64,000 nt of DNA from Opacimonas immobilis. GTDB taxonomy: Bacteria > Pseudomonadota > Gammaproteobacteria > Enterobacterales > Alteromonadaceae. Of the stretch, positions 42,090 through 49,970 are shown piece after piece. The stretch is from assembly GCF_048282545.1 (NCBI RefSeq), contig NZ_CP182485.1, positions 2,294,001 to 2,358,000 of the forward strand. Reading direction: 5' to 3'. The notes under the pieces are model-generated. The model was given only the letters and a program-made list of their open reading frames with translations, was not told the DNA's origin and made no database searches. Each line of letters begins with the position of its first letter. The first letter of the stretch is position 1. A program made the translations under genes and the position numbers.

Positions 42090-43190
42090 ATGTCACTGCA
42101 GTTATTTGACTGGAATGAACAAGATTATGCTGCGGTGTGTATTGTGCCTACCCCAAGCATCGATGCATCCGGCATTGCTCACTTAGTTGAGCATCTAGTC
42201 TTTCGATATTCAGATAAATATCCTAGCGGTCACGAATTATTTGTTGCCAACACATTACTTCCAGTCAAAATCAACGCAACGACACAAGATGGTTATACTT
42301 TGTTTTATGTTGTGAGCCCAGAGCAGGAGGTGTTTTTGGCTTGTCTGGACTTTTTGGTACATGGCCTAGATCAGTTAGATTATCCCGAGCAAACTATTGA
42401 GCTCGAGCGCGATGGCGTATTGCAACGTGAATTACAATGGCTTGAAAGCCTTCCTGAGTACATGTCTGCAGCACTAATTAATCGTACCAATCCTTCCTGT
42501 ATACACGCGGGTGGTTACAGTGATTTGATGCCGTTCAATAACATAGGTAATGTGGAAGTATACAAAAGAATTTGCTATCTAAGGTCCCATCGACAATGGC
42601 TGGTAAACGGTAAAGACCTGAAACAGAGTGATTTAGCCTGTCTAGGTTCGCCCACGGCTCTTTTCTCTGACTCTCTTACCACTAGTCAATATGATGTTCA
42701 AAAGCTACCAGAAGTGATCCAAGAATTACTATCTCAGAGCGTGCCAGCTGCTTATACCGAAGCATTGTTGCAATCCGCAAAAGAGCAACTTATGCAAACA
42801 CTGGCAATGCGTTTTCTTGAACCAGGCCAACCTGAAATACTTCCCTATCAGTCTAAACCAATGCCATGTCCTAAGGAGTGTGTCCAAAAGACAATGTCAT
42901 TACTCGCACAAGCATGTCAATGCCATATCAGCAGTGAAAATATCCCACCATTGCCTAATTTTATTCAATCCCAAGTTGCCGAATATCCAATGTTGTTATT
43001 GGGACAACCCTGCCAAAATATTGTATTGAAAAAACTTGATGAACTTGAAATCGAGTTGGTCACCCAAGCCGATTTTTGGCAAAAACGCTTACAAGGACAG
43101 TGTTATGCGATGGGGATTGGGCGTTTTGAGGAAGATATTTATCAATATGTTTTTGCTGAAAACACGAAACTATCGTCCTCTAGCACCTGA
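42090..43190 (+). CDS. M16-type half-size metallopeptidase, candidate PqqF analogue
   Basis: A 366-residue protein with the inverted zinc motif HLVEH (H31, E34, H35 in GIAHLVEHLVFRY) and glutamates about 75 residues later (ELERDGVLQREL) for the third ligand. This is the M16 (pitrilysin/insulinase) catalytic domain, closest in feel to presequence-protease-like members. True PqqF is about 700-800 residues with two M16 halves, so only one half is present. It lies 18 bp after pqqE in the same direction and is the natural candidate for excising the cross-linked Glu-Tyr from PqqA; that role is inferred from position. The 3' end overlaps the convergent MFS gene by 21 bp. Confidence 0.78.
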   Translation: MSLQLFDWNEQDYAAVCIVPTPSIDASGIAHLVEHLVFRYSDKYPSGHELFVANTLLPVKINATTQDGYTLFYVVSPEQEVFLACLDFLVHGLDQLDYPEQTIELERDGVLQRELQWLESLPEYMSAALINRTNPSCIHAGGYSDLMPFNNIGNVEVYKRICYLRSHRQWLVNGKDLKQSDLACLGSPTALFSDSLTTSQYDVQKLPEVIQELLSQSVPAAYTEALLQSAKEQLMQTLAMRFLEPGQPEILPYQSKPMPCPKECVQKTMSLLAQACQCHISSENIPPLPNFIQSQVAEYPMLLLGQPCQNIVLKKLDELEIELVTQADFWQKRLQGQCYAMGIGRFEEDIYQYVFAENTKLSSSST

Positions 43191-44555
43191 CGCAACGCAA
43201 GCACACAAGACCATTCCCAACGATAACATCAATGCGAATTCAACGGTTTTAGCTATGTTGTCCAGTGGAGCTATCTCGATGGGTATATCTCCAATAATGA
43301 TGTGAATCATGGTGTTGACGATGCTCATCCCAATCAAATTGCCTACGGTTCTACCAAGATTCATAGCTGCGGAAGCGACTCCGATTTCAGCCTTTGAGAC
43401 ACTGCTAACAATTGAATTATTATTGGGTGTTGAAAATAGTCCAAAGCCAATTCCGAGGATCAGTAATGCCAGACCAATCCACCACGGTTCGGCCATAATA
43501 AAGGGCAAATTCAACAAAAAAAGTCCTACTGCAACAATACTACAGCCAATTGTGGCCACTACTCGTGAAGCAAAACGATCGGCTAATTTACCCGCTAACG
43601 GTGCCATAATGGCCATCGACAATGCCTGAAATAATAAGATATTACCAGCTTGAGATGGCGTTAGATTGTGTATAAATTGCAGATAGACACTCAGTAAAAA
43701 CAGCAGTGCAAAGTTACTCCCATACATGAACAGAGAGCTGGTGAGTGATAAGGAAAACAAGCGATTTTCACGAAACATCTGGACTCGAATCAAAGGCGTT
43801 TTAGCGCGCGCTTGTACACAGACAAACGCCCATAATACTGCAAAAGACGCAATGACGGTGAGTATCCCATACCATGATGGCAAATCAGCCATACCCAATA
43901 CAAACAAACACGAAAATAATGCAAAAATTGCCGTGCCTACCCAATCGACAGCATGGGTTTGCGCATCTTTCCAATCTCCCGGGAGTTTCAAAGCAATAAA
44001 AACCAGTAACATCAGAATCAACGGAACTTGAAACCAAAAAACTGACCTCCAGCCCAAAAATTCCGTCAAATACCCCCCAACCACTGGCGCCAGTGTCAAG
44101 CCCACATACACACATGACGCAACAATACCCAACGCCATACCGCGTTTATTAGCAGGGACGATAGAGGAAACGATTGCCACCCCCGTGCCAAAAATCATCG
44201 CAGCAGCAATGCCCTGAACGAACCGCAATATAAGTATGATATCCATATTATCGGTTAGGCTCGATGCCGTGGCAGCTAAACCATTAAGCCACAAACCATA
44301 GACGAACACGCGTTTGCGACCATGGCGGTCAGCCAAGCGGCTAGCGGGTAAAAAGCACATAACACTGCTGAGAATATATACCGTTGGCAACCATCCCACT
44401 TGTTCGGCAGAAGCCTGCAAATCAAGCGCTAATGCAGGAATCGCCACGTTTACCGCAGACAGTCCCATTGGCGCAATCAAATATCCGGCGCAGACGGTGA
44501 TGAGCGCGATTAAAATTGATTCTTCTGATGAAATAGAGGACGATTCAGAACTCAT
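43170..44555 (-). CDS. MFS drug-efflux-type transporter (DHA2, EmrB/QacA family)
   Basis: A 461-residue integral membrane protein, about 14 membrane segments. Motifs: LADRHGRKRVFVYGLW between segments 2 and 3 (MFS motif A), and GYLTEFLGWRSVFWFQVP (motif C/G of the DHA2 family). It would export hydrophobic compounds by proton antiport. Its start overlaps the stop of the WYL regulator gene by 4 bp, so the two form an operon read toward the PQQ cluster. Confidence 0.9.
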   Translation of the reverse strand: MSSESSSISSEESILIALITVCAGYLIAPMGLSAVNVAIPALALDLQASAEQVGWLPTVYILSSVMCFLPASRLADRHGRKRVFVYGLWLNGLAATASSLTDNMDIILILRFVQGIAAAMIFGTGVAIVSSIVPANKRGMALGIVASCVYVGLTLAPVVGGYLTEFLGWRSVFWFQVPLILMLLVFIALKLPGDWKDAQTHAVDWVGTAIFALFSCLFVLGMADLPSWYGILTVIASFAVLWAFVCVQARAKTPLIRVQMFRENRLFSLSLTSSLFMYGSNFALLFLLSVYLQFIHNLTPSQAGNILLFQALSMAIMAPLAGKLADRFASRVVATIGCSIVAVGLFLLNLPFIMAEPWWIGLALLILGIGFGLFSTPNNNSIVSSVSKAEIGVASAAMNLGRTVGNLIGMSIVNTMIHIIIGDIPIEIAPLDNIAKTVEFALMLSLGMVLCACVASGARGR

Positions 44556-45448
44556 GAGTGTAAGTGATATCCTGGTGCAATGGTTCTGTTGTCGGCTTCA
44601 TCAAGGACTTCAAGATTAGCAAGTTGTAACTGATACTCAGCGCCTTTTAGTGAAGCATGGGGCGAACAGTCTACATTCCAACGACGTAACAAGTACCCCG
44701 CCATTGCTTTTCTAACATGGACAATGAGCTTACCATCAGTCATGCCAAAATCTAATTCAATTGCAGTGGGGTGTGAGATATTTTTGCTATGCGGAATCAA
44801 CGTGAGTGGAAGTAAGGTCTGCCATTGCTCATCCGCAGCTTGCTCCTCTGCATAAACCGTTTCATCATCCAGCATACTCACATGGGATAAACGCGTGAGA
44901 ACAAAGTCCCTAAAACTCTGGGATTTGCGGTCGAATGCCCGCACATGCCAGCGCTGACCATTGTCAACAATGCTATGCGGAACCAGCTCACGAGCACCAG
45001 AACCGCTCGATAAGGATGTGTATATCACACTTACTACTTTGTGCTGTATCATGGCTTGGGATAACGTCGCAATGACATCGATGTTGGGTGTGTTAAGGTT
45101 AGATGGCTTTTCTACTGGAAAAGCAACTTCACCAATTGCATCAGAACCATCACTGATTTGATGTGCTAATTTAATGAGCGTTTTATGTGCATCATGGGTG
45201 AATAAAGGCGAAAACTCAGGCGTGATAAAATATTTTTTGACCGCGTTGTCATAGTGCATATTATCTGGCTTTAATGATTTATAAAGATTGATGTCACGTG
45301 TCGCCGCCGCTAAACCCAGCTCAAAATGCTGAACAATTTGACTGCGTGTCATCATTCCCGTGAAATAAAGAGTAAAGTCAATATACGCCAAGCGTTGTTT
45401 TTGTGCGAAGCTCATTTCTGGTAGGGATTCATTCAACGTTTCAGCCAT
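44552..45448 (-). CDS. WYL-domain transcriptional regulator
   Basis: A 298-residue protein with an N-terminal winged helix (RLAYIDFTLYFTGMMTRSQI and FELGLAAATRDINLYKSL, residues 18-60), a WYL domain (about 130-210, GQRWHVRAFDRKSQSFRDFV) and a C-terminal extension. The layout equals BrxR/CapW-type repressors of defence islands, which sense a ligand through WYL. Here it is linked to an MFS exporter and not to any defence gene, so it more likely controls efflux. Paired repeats stand just upstream of its start. It is divergent from the DUF3087 gene. Confidence 0.85.
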   Translation of the reverse strand: MAETLNESLPEMSFAQKQRLAYIDFTLYFTGMMTRSQIVQHFELGLAAATRDINLYKSLKPDNMHYDNAVKKYFITPEFSPLFTHDAHKTLIKLAHQISDGSDAIGEVAFPVEKPSNLNTPNIDVIATLSQAMIQHKVVSVIYTSLSSGSGARELVPHSIVDNGQRWHVRAFDRKSQSFRDFVLTRLSHVSMLDDETVYAEEQAADEQWQTLLPLTLIPHSKNISHPTAIELDFGMTDGKLIVHVRKAMAGYLLRRWNVDCSPHASLKGAEYQLQLANLEVLDEADNRTIAPGYHLHS

Positions 45449-45473
45449 GTGATTGCCTATCTTAGAGTTTGAG

Positions 45474-45505
45474 TATGTATCAAAATAATATGTATCATTT
45501 TGATA
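45474..45505. promoter_or_regulatory. Candidate operator upstream of the WYL regulator gene
   Basis: Two overlapping patterns: a direct repeat TATGTATCA at 45474-45482 and 45489-45497 (15-bp period), and a perfect 9-bp inverted repeat TATCAAAAT (45478-45486) / ATTTTGATA (45497-45505). The segment lies 26-57 bp before the regulator start and near TTGACA on the minus strand (45510-45515), so binding here would repress the regulator-exporter operon and could also affect the divergent gene. Confidence 0.6.
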
Positions 45506-45596
45506 TCAATGTCAATGCATTCAGTCATAACACCGTATGACACACACAACAAAATATGGCATGATCCCATCTAGGGTTCGTTTTACATCTATCATT

Positions 45597-46103
45597 ATGG
45601 AATTAATCCAAATCAATAAATCGCGTTACCGTAAACGTCTCAATGTGGTGATCGTCTGTTGCATCATTGCACTAACATCGGGTAGCTTAGGCATCGCGCA
45701 AACTCTTATTGCCGTATTCCCCGATCCAGATGGCAGTCATTTTCATTGGAATCTCTTGGGCGTTATTGTGACAGCCCTGATAATTGGCGGTATTTTGGGT
45801 AACATCAAGCAACACCCTTTTATGACAGAAGTGGTCTATGTTTGGGAGCTCAAACAAGTCCTGAACAAACTTACCCGGAAAATGGCAACGTTAAAACGCG
45901 CAGCACAGGACGGAGATATCAACGCGATGAATGCGATTCAGTATAGTTATGCCGGTTCTCGCTTATTGTGGCAACTCGATGACAATACTCTCGTCATGGA
46001 TGAATTATCCATTGCTCAAGCCGAACTTGATGCATTAGCCAAACACCACAACGTGACTTTGGATGCGTCATCATTTCAGATATCACACCTCAAACAATAT
46101 TAA
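45597..46103 (+). CDS. DUF3087 family membrane protein
   Basis: A 168-residue protein with two membrane segments near the N-terminus (VVIVCCIIALTSGSLGIA and LLGVIVTALIIGGILGNI, about residues 17-70) and a helical cytoplasmic C-terminal half. The start MELIQINKSRYRKRLN resembles the DUF3087 family N-terminus, so ATG 45597 is chosen over ATG 45537, which would add 20 unlike residues; neither has a clear ribosome binding site. Function unknown. Confidence 0.75.
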   Translation: MELIQINKSRYRKRLNVVIVCCIIALTSGSLGIAQTLIAVFPDPDGSHFHWNLLGVIVTALIIGGILGNIKQHPFMTEVVYVWELKQVLNKLTRKMATLKRAAQDGDINAMNAIQYSYAGSRLLWQLDDNTLVMDELSIAQAELDALAKHHNVTLDASSFQISHLKQY

Positions 46104-46126
46104 GTCTTAATTAGACCTAAAGAAAA

Positions 46127-47218
46127 TTACTCAAGGGCATTGAGATAAGCCTGATCTGAAATTTGGGTCCAATGACGCACCATCTTTAGGTAGCTCTGTT
46201 GAGATTCAATGATTTCTTTGGTTAGCGGATCACGTGAAGCAAACTCAGAGAGTAATTTGTCATTTGCCTCACGCAATGCTCGCATCACCGGTTTGGGGAA
46301 GGTTTTGATTTGCACGTTTGGGTAATCTCGTTGCAACGTCGCCAAATTCACGGCACTTTCGTGATAGGAGTAGGCATACATTTCAAAGGCGGATAACCGC
46401 ATTGCATTCACGAGGACCGCTTGTAAGTCGGAAGGTAACCGCGCAAAACTGCGTTTGTTGATCAAAAACTGTAAGTCGGCTCCAGGTTCATGCCAGCCGG
46501 TGTAATAGTACTTAGCAATCTGCTGAAAGCCCATGCGCAAATCCAGCGACGGGCCGACCCATTCAAGGGCGTCTATTGCACCGCGCTCCAGTGCAGTATA
46601 AAGCTCCCCTGGCGCGACATTTGTTGGCTTTGCGCCAAGTTCTGCCATGATCTCACCAGCAAACCCAGGAATCCGCATTTTGAGCCCCTGTAAGTCTGCG
46701 ACCGTGTTGATTTCTTTTTGAAACCACCCTCCCATTTGATTGCCCGTGTTTCCTCCGGGAAAGGACATCAAACCAAATTTATCATAGACCTTATTCATCA
46801 GCCTTTGCCCATCTCCACCATAAAACCAAGCGAATTGCTCGGGGCTAGTGAGTCCAAACGGCATAGTAGTGAAGAACATCGTATTGATATCTTTGCCTTT
46901 CCAGTAATACGATGAGGTATGACCAAGGTCATATTGTCCAGAACGCACCATATCAAATACACCTAGAGGCGCCTTATGCTTATTGGCAGAGTCGATGCGG
47001 ACGATCAGTCGACCATTCGACATCTCTTTGGCATATTGAGCCATATTCTGCACAGACTCACCAAAGATAGGAAAATCTTTGCTCCACGTTTGCGCTAATT
47101 TTAATGTATAGACCCGGTCATTTATTGTTGATGATTCATCGACTTTTTGCTCCTGACTGCAGCCCCAAAGGAGTCCGACTGAACACAACACGATACACGT
47201 ACGAAGGATATGAAGCAT
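46127..47218 (-). CDS. TRAP transporter substrate-binding lipoprotein (DctP family), orphan
   Basis: A 363-residue solute-binding protein. It has a lipoprotein signal ending LLWGC (Cys near residue 20) instead of the usual cleaved signal. DctP features: LAQTWSKDFPIFGESVQNM, DMVRSGQYDLGH, LQGLKMRIPGFAGEIM (conserved Arg for carboxylate binding) and GAIDALEWVGPSLD, the form seen in oxo-acid/mannitol-type binders. No TRAP permease genes are in the window. A GTG at 47227 would add three residues; ATG 47218 is taken, without a clear ribosome binding site in either case. Confidence 0.85.
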   Translation of the reverse strand: MLHILRTCIVLCSVGLLWGCSQEQKVDESSTINDRVYTLKLAQTWSKDFPIFGESVQNMAQYAKEMSNGRLIVRIDSANKHKAPLGVFDMVRSGQYDLGHTSSYYWKGKDINTMFFTTMPFGLTSPEQFAWFYGGDGQRLMNKVYDKFGLMSFPGGNTGNQMGGWFQKEINTVADLQGLKMRIPGFAGEIMAELGAKPTNVAPGELYTALERGAIDALEWVGPSLDLRMGFQQIAKYYYTGWHEPGADLQFLINKRSFARLPSDLQAVLVNAMRLSAFEMYAYSYHESAVNLATLQRDYPNVQIKTFPKPVMRALREANDKLLSEFASRDPLTKEIIESQQSYLKMVRHWTQISDQAYLNALE

Positions 47219-47447
47219 AAATTTCACAGCTAACTAATGAACTAATTAGAGATAGTTTACCGTTTGCGGCTTCAATAAGAAATAGTGACTGAACCGGCAG
47301 TAAAATAATAACCATATGATGGCAAAATGCTCAACGACAAGAGACTATCCAATGTACCGCTTCTATTTTTCCTACTATTGAAGGGTATAGATAATCATTA
47401 AATCCGCCTATACTTATCGATAGTTTTTAACAAATGGAGTAAAAACT

Positions 47448-47519
47448 ATGTGGACTAAACCTGAATATCATGAAATGAGATTAGGATTTGAAGTTACGTT
47501 ATATATTAGTAACCGATAA
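47448..47519 (+). CDS. pqqA: Second PQQ precursor peptide PqqA (stand-alone copy)
   Basis: A 23-residue peptide that differs from the operon copy at one residue only (His8 for Thr8), keeping E15 and Y19 and the end EVTLYISNR. The codons differ at many third positions, so it is not a recent copy. GGAG lies 8 bp before the ATG, TATACT (47409-47414) could be its -10, and a strong terminator follows at once. There is no pqqB behind it. It likely raises the supply of precursor or responds to a different signal. Confidence 0.93.
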   Translation: MWTKPEYHEMRLGFEVTLYISNR

Positions 47520-47532
47520 TATACGTCTGAAT

Positions 47533-47564
47533 AAAAAAGGTTGCTCATGGCAACCTTTTTTTTT
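47533..47564 (+). terminator. Terminator after the stand-alone pqqA
   Basis: AAAAGGTTGC (47535-47544) and GCAACCTTTT (47550-47559) form a perfect 10-bp stem with loop TCATG and a long T-run. The arms resemble the attenuator after the operon pqqA, so gene and hairpin were probably duplicated together. Confidence 0.92.
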
Positions 47565-47696
47565 GCGGTCCCATTATAAGCTATATAGTGTTCCTCATAA
47601 CGGATTAAATTTAACCAAAAATGCGGGTTCATGAGACCGTATTAGGTATATTTGAGACTAGTGGATTTGTTCGAATAATCACGGAGCAGAAGAAAT

Positions 47697-47823
47697 TGGT
47701 CGGTGTGATAGGATTTACTCCGCACATCCTGTGCTCCGCCCTTCGGGCCGCGCTAAAGCGCGTGCCAAAACGTTCCAGACGTTTTGGTGAACCTACAAGA
47801 CCGCTTCGCGCTCTCGTCGTAGG
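47697..47823. repeat. Partial copy of tRNA-Pro 3' end split by a hairpin array
   Basis: 47697-47716 repeats exactly the last 20 nt of the neighbouring tRNA-Pro gene, and 47788-47796 (TGAACCTAC) repeats the adjoining T-arm. The 71 bp between them hold four back-to-back hairpins: GCACA/TGTGC (47722-47734), GCCC/GGGC (47738-47748), CGCGC/GCGCG (47749-47762) and CCAAAACGT/ACGTTTTGG (47765-47787). A fifth, CCTAC/GTAGG (47792-47823), follows. So a palindrome cluster sits within the T-loop of a duplicated tRNA 3' fragment. The remainder of 47565-47872 shows no gene; open frames across it are spurious. Confidence 0.8.
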
Positions 47824-47872
47824 TAAGTCAACATGCTGTGGATTCGTTTGAGATTGTGGGAAAGCAGATAAA

Positions 47873-47949
47873 TGGTCGGTGTGATAGGATTTGAACCTAC
47901 GACCCCTGACACCCCATGACAGTGCGCTACCAAGCTGCGCCACACACCG
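47873..47949 (-). tRNA. tRNA-Pro (GGG)
   Basis: A 77-nt tRNA with encoded CCA. Anticodon GGG at 47913-47915 in loop ATGGGGT; acceptor CGGTGTG/CACACCG; T-arm GTAGG-TTCAAAT-CCTAT. A T-T mismatch in the anticodon stem is shared with E. coli proL, supporting the identity. It reads codons CCC and CCU. Confidence 0.96.
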
Positions 47950-47963
47950 ACCGTAGGCAATGC

Positions 47964-47991
47964 ATTATAGGGATTTAGATAGAATTTGCTA
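47964..47991 (-). promoter_or_regulatory. Probable promoter of tRNA-Pro
   Basis: On the minus strand TATAAT (47964-47969) lies 14 bp before the tRNA 5' end, with a weak -35 TAGCAA (47986-47991) 16 bp upstream. The short distance is common for tRNA genes. The rest of the gap to 48234 is AT-rich without a supportable gene. Confidence 0.5.
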
Positions 47992-48234
47992 GTGATTTTT
48001 TTACTAATTCACACGCCAATTCACCATTTGTGACTTTTCGACACACATACCATCATTTACGCATAAATATCTTCTACTTACCAAGGTGGTCATAGCAACA
48101 TTTTTTATAATTGACAAAATGAAACCCAACCTCATAACGACTATAAAATCGAACGTTTTATCAAATAATTTTCGCTTTTTATTCTTTTTTATAGATCTAT
48201 ACTCATGTGTGTAAACACATTTAGGAGTCTAATT

Positions 48235-48921
48235 ATGTATATACGCAGAGCGGAAGAACGCGGTAAAGCAAACTTTGGCTGGCTCGATAGCAAACACAGC
48301 TTTTCATTTGGTCAATACTATGATCCTCTGCATATGGGCATTTCGGTATTGAGAGTGATTAATGACGATATCGTATCAGGCGGTGCTGGGTTTGGTATGC
48401 ATGGTCATCAGGATATGGAAATTATCTCGTATGTGATTGATGGTGCTTTGGAACACAAAGACAACCAAGGTAATCAATATCGTGTGACCGCCGGGGAGGT
48501 TCAACGCATGAGTGCTGGATCAGGCGTTATGCACTCTGAATACAATGCGTCGCAAACAAATGATGTGAACTTTTTGCAGATTTGGATCCTACCCAAGAGC
48601 AAAGGGATTGAGCCTGGTTACGAGCAAAAACGAATCGAACAACAGCAATCCCTTACTCCATTAGTCACACCAGATGGTTCTGATGGTTCAATTAGCATGC
48701 ATCAAGATGCCAGTATTTACCGTTTACGTCTAGCATCGGGAGAATCCCATGAGTTATGTGCAAGGCAAGGCTATTTGCATCTCATCAAAGGACATGTAAC
48801 GAGTGAGGGACTGACCTTTCGACAAGGTGACGCCGTTGCCCCCACCTCCGGCAGTGAGCTGAATATCGTTGCCCAATCTGATGTTGAGGCGTTGTGGTTT
48901 GATTTGCCTATATCGTCATAA
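48235..48921 (+). CDS. Pirin family bicupin protein
   Basis: A 228-residue pirin of the YhhW type. The N-terminal cupin carries the metal ligands in GMHGHQDMEIISYVIDG (about residues 55-62) and SAGSGVMHSEYN (about 100). Members bind iron or other metals, and YhhW has quercetinase activity. The ATG at 48235 has AGGAG at 7 bp; an upstream ATG at 48205 lies in a different context and would add ten unlikely residues. ATGTGT/ACACAT (48205-48220), a small inverted repeat just ahead, may be an operator. Confidence 0.93.
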   Translation: MYIRRAEERGKANFGWLDSKHSFSFGQYYDPLHMGISVLRVINDDIVSGGAGFGMHGHQDMEIISYVIDGALEHKDNQGNQYRVTAGEVQRMSAGSGVMHSEYNASQTNDVNFLQIWILPKSKGIEPGYEQKRIEQQQSLTPLVTPDGSDGSISMHQDASIYRLRLASGESHELCARQGYLHLIKGHVTSEGLTFRQGDAVAPTSGSELNIVAQSDVEALWFDLPISS

Positions 48922-49023
48922 AATAAATATTTTATCATTGCCATTGAATCGCCATAAAAGCCCTTTATATTGTAATTAGTGTGCCTCATAGTGAGGCGAT
49001 TTTTACCGTTGAGGACATTTTAA

Positions 49024-49893
49024 ATGCTACGTATTGCCCTATTTATCGCCACGAATATCGCGATAATCGCATTGATATCAATTACTTTTAGTCTATTAGG
49101 TTTCCAAGGATTACTTGCACAAAACGGCGTTGATTTGGATCTGACGGCTCTTTTGGTGTATTCCGCGGTCATTGGTTTTGCGGGTTCATTCATCTCATTG
49201 TTGCTCTCAAAGTTCATGGCCAAACGGGCAATGAATGTGCATGTGATAACCGAGCCTCGCAATCAAACCGAAGCGTGGTTACTCAGAACCGTCAGACGAC
49301 AAGCTGAACAAGCCAATATCGGTATGCCTGAAGTGGGGATTTTTAACAGTCATGCACCTAATGCATTTGCTACCGGATGGAGTAAAAATAACTCATTAGT
49401 AGCAGTATCCACTGGTCTCATCGATGTAATGAATCAAGCAGAGGTGGAGGCCGTGCTAGCCCACGAAGTGGCTCATGTGGCCAACGGCGATATGGTCACG
49501 ATGACATTATTACAAGGTGTGGTGAATACGTTTGTTATTTTCTTATCTCGGATCATTGGCCACACAGTAGATAGGGTCGTTTTTAAAGTAGAGCGTGGAC
49601 ATGGCCCTGCGTTTTGGATTGTCTCAATTATTTGTGAAATTGTCCTTGGTTTCTTAGCACACATGATCACCATGTGGTTCTCGCGCAAACGCGAATATCG
49701 AGCGGATGCTGATGCGGCCAAGATGGTCGGAAACACGGCTATGATAAATGCTTTGTTAAAGCTTAAAAATCCCAGAGTTGAAGAGCCCCTTGCCGATGAA
49801 GTGGCCGCTTTTGGAATCAACAGCAATGTCAAACAGCTATTTTCTAGTCATCCTCCAATCGATGCCAGAGTTGCGGCTTTACGTCAGCAATAA
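49024..49893 (+). CDS. htpX: Membrane zinc protease HtpX
   Basis: A 289-residue M48 protease in inner-membrane quality control. Two N-terminal membrane segments, zinc motif HEVAH (H147, E148, H151 in VLAHEVAHVANGD), two more membrane segments around 165-220 and the downstream ligand in REYRADADAAKM. Length and order match E. coli HtpX. It may be under heat or envelope-stress control, but no Cpx or sigma-32 site is evident by eye. Confidence 0.97.
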   Translation: MLRIALFIATNIAIIALISITFSLLGFQGLLAQNGVDLDLTALLVYSAVIGFAGSFISLLLSKFMAKRAMNVHVITEPRNQTEAWLLRTVRRQAEQANIGMPEVGIFNSHAPNAFATGWSKNNSLVAVSTGLIDVMNQAEVEAVLAHEVAHVANGDMVTMTLLQGVVNTFVIFLSRIIGHTVDRVVFKVERGHGPAFWIVSIICEIVLGFLAHMITMWFSRKREYRADADAAKMVGNTAMINALLKLKNPRVEEPLADEVAAFGINSNVKQLFSSHPPIDARVAALRQQ

Positions 49894-49970
49894 ACCGTTA
49901 CAACTTGTCCCTCGACAAGGCTGATCAAAAACCTTAGCTTGTTGTGTATAAAGGAATAATAACAATCGAG

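Noticed and set aside
44552..45448. WYL regulator as part of a phage-defence island
   Set aside because: No restriction, BREX, CBASS or other defence genes lie nearby; the linked gene is an MFS pump.
47621..47943. Open frames of 76 and 104 codons across the tRNA-Pro region
   Set aside because: They run through the tRNA gene and the hairpin array on both strands and have no ribosome binding site.
49904..49919. CTTGTC/GACAAG hairpin after htpX as a terminator
   Set aside because: Six-bp stem without a T-tract; too weak to call.
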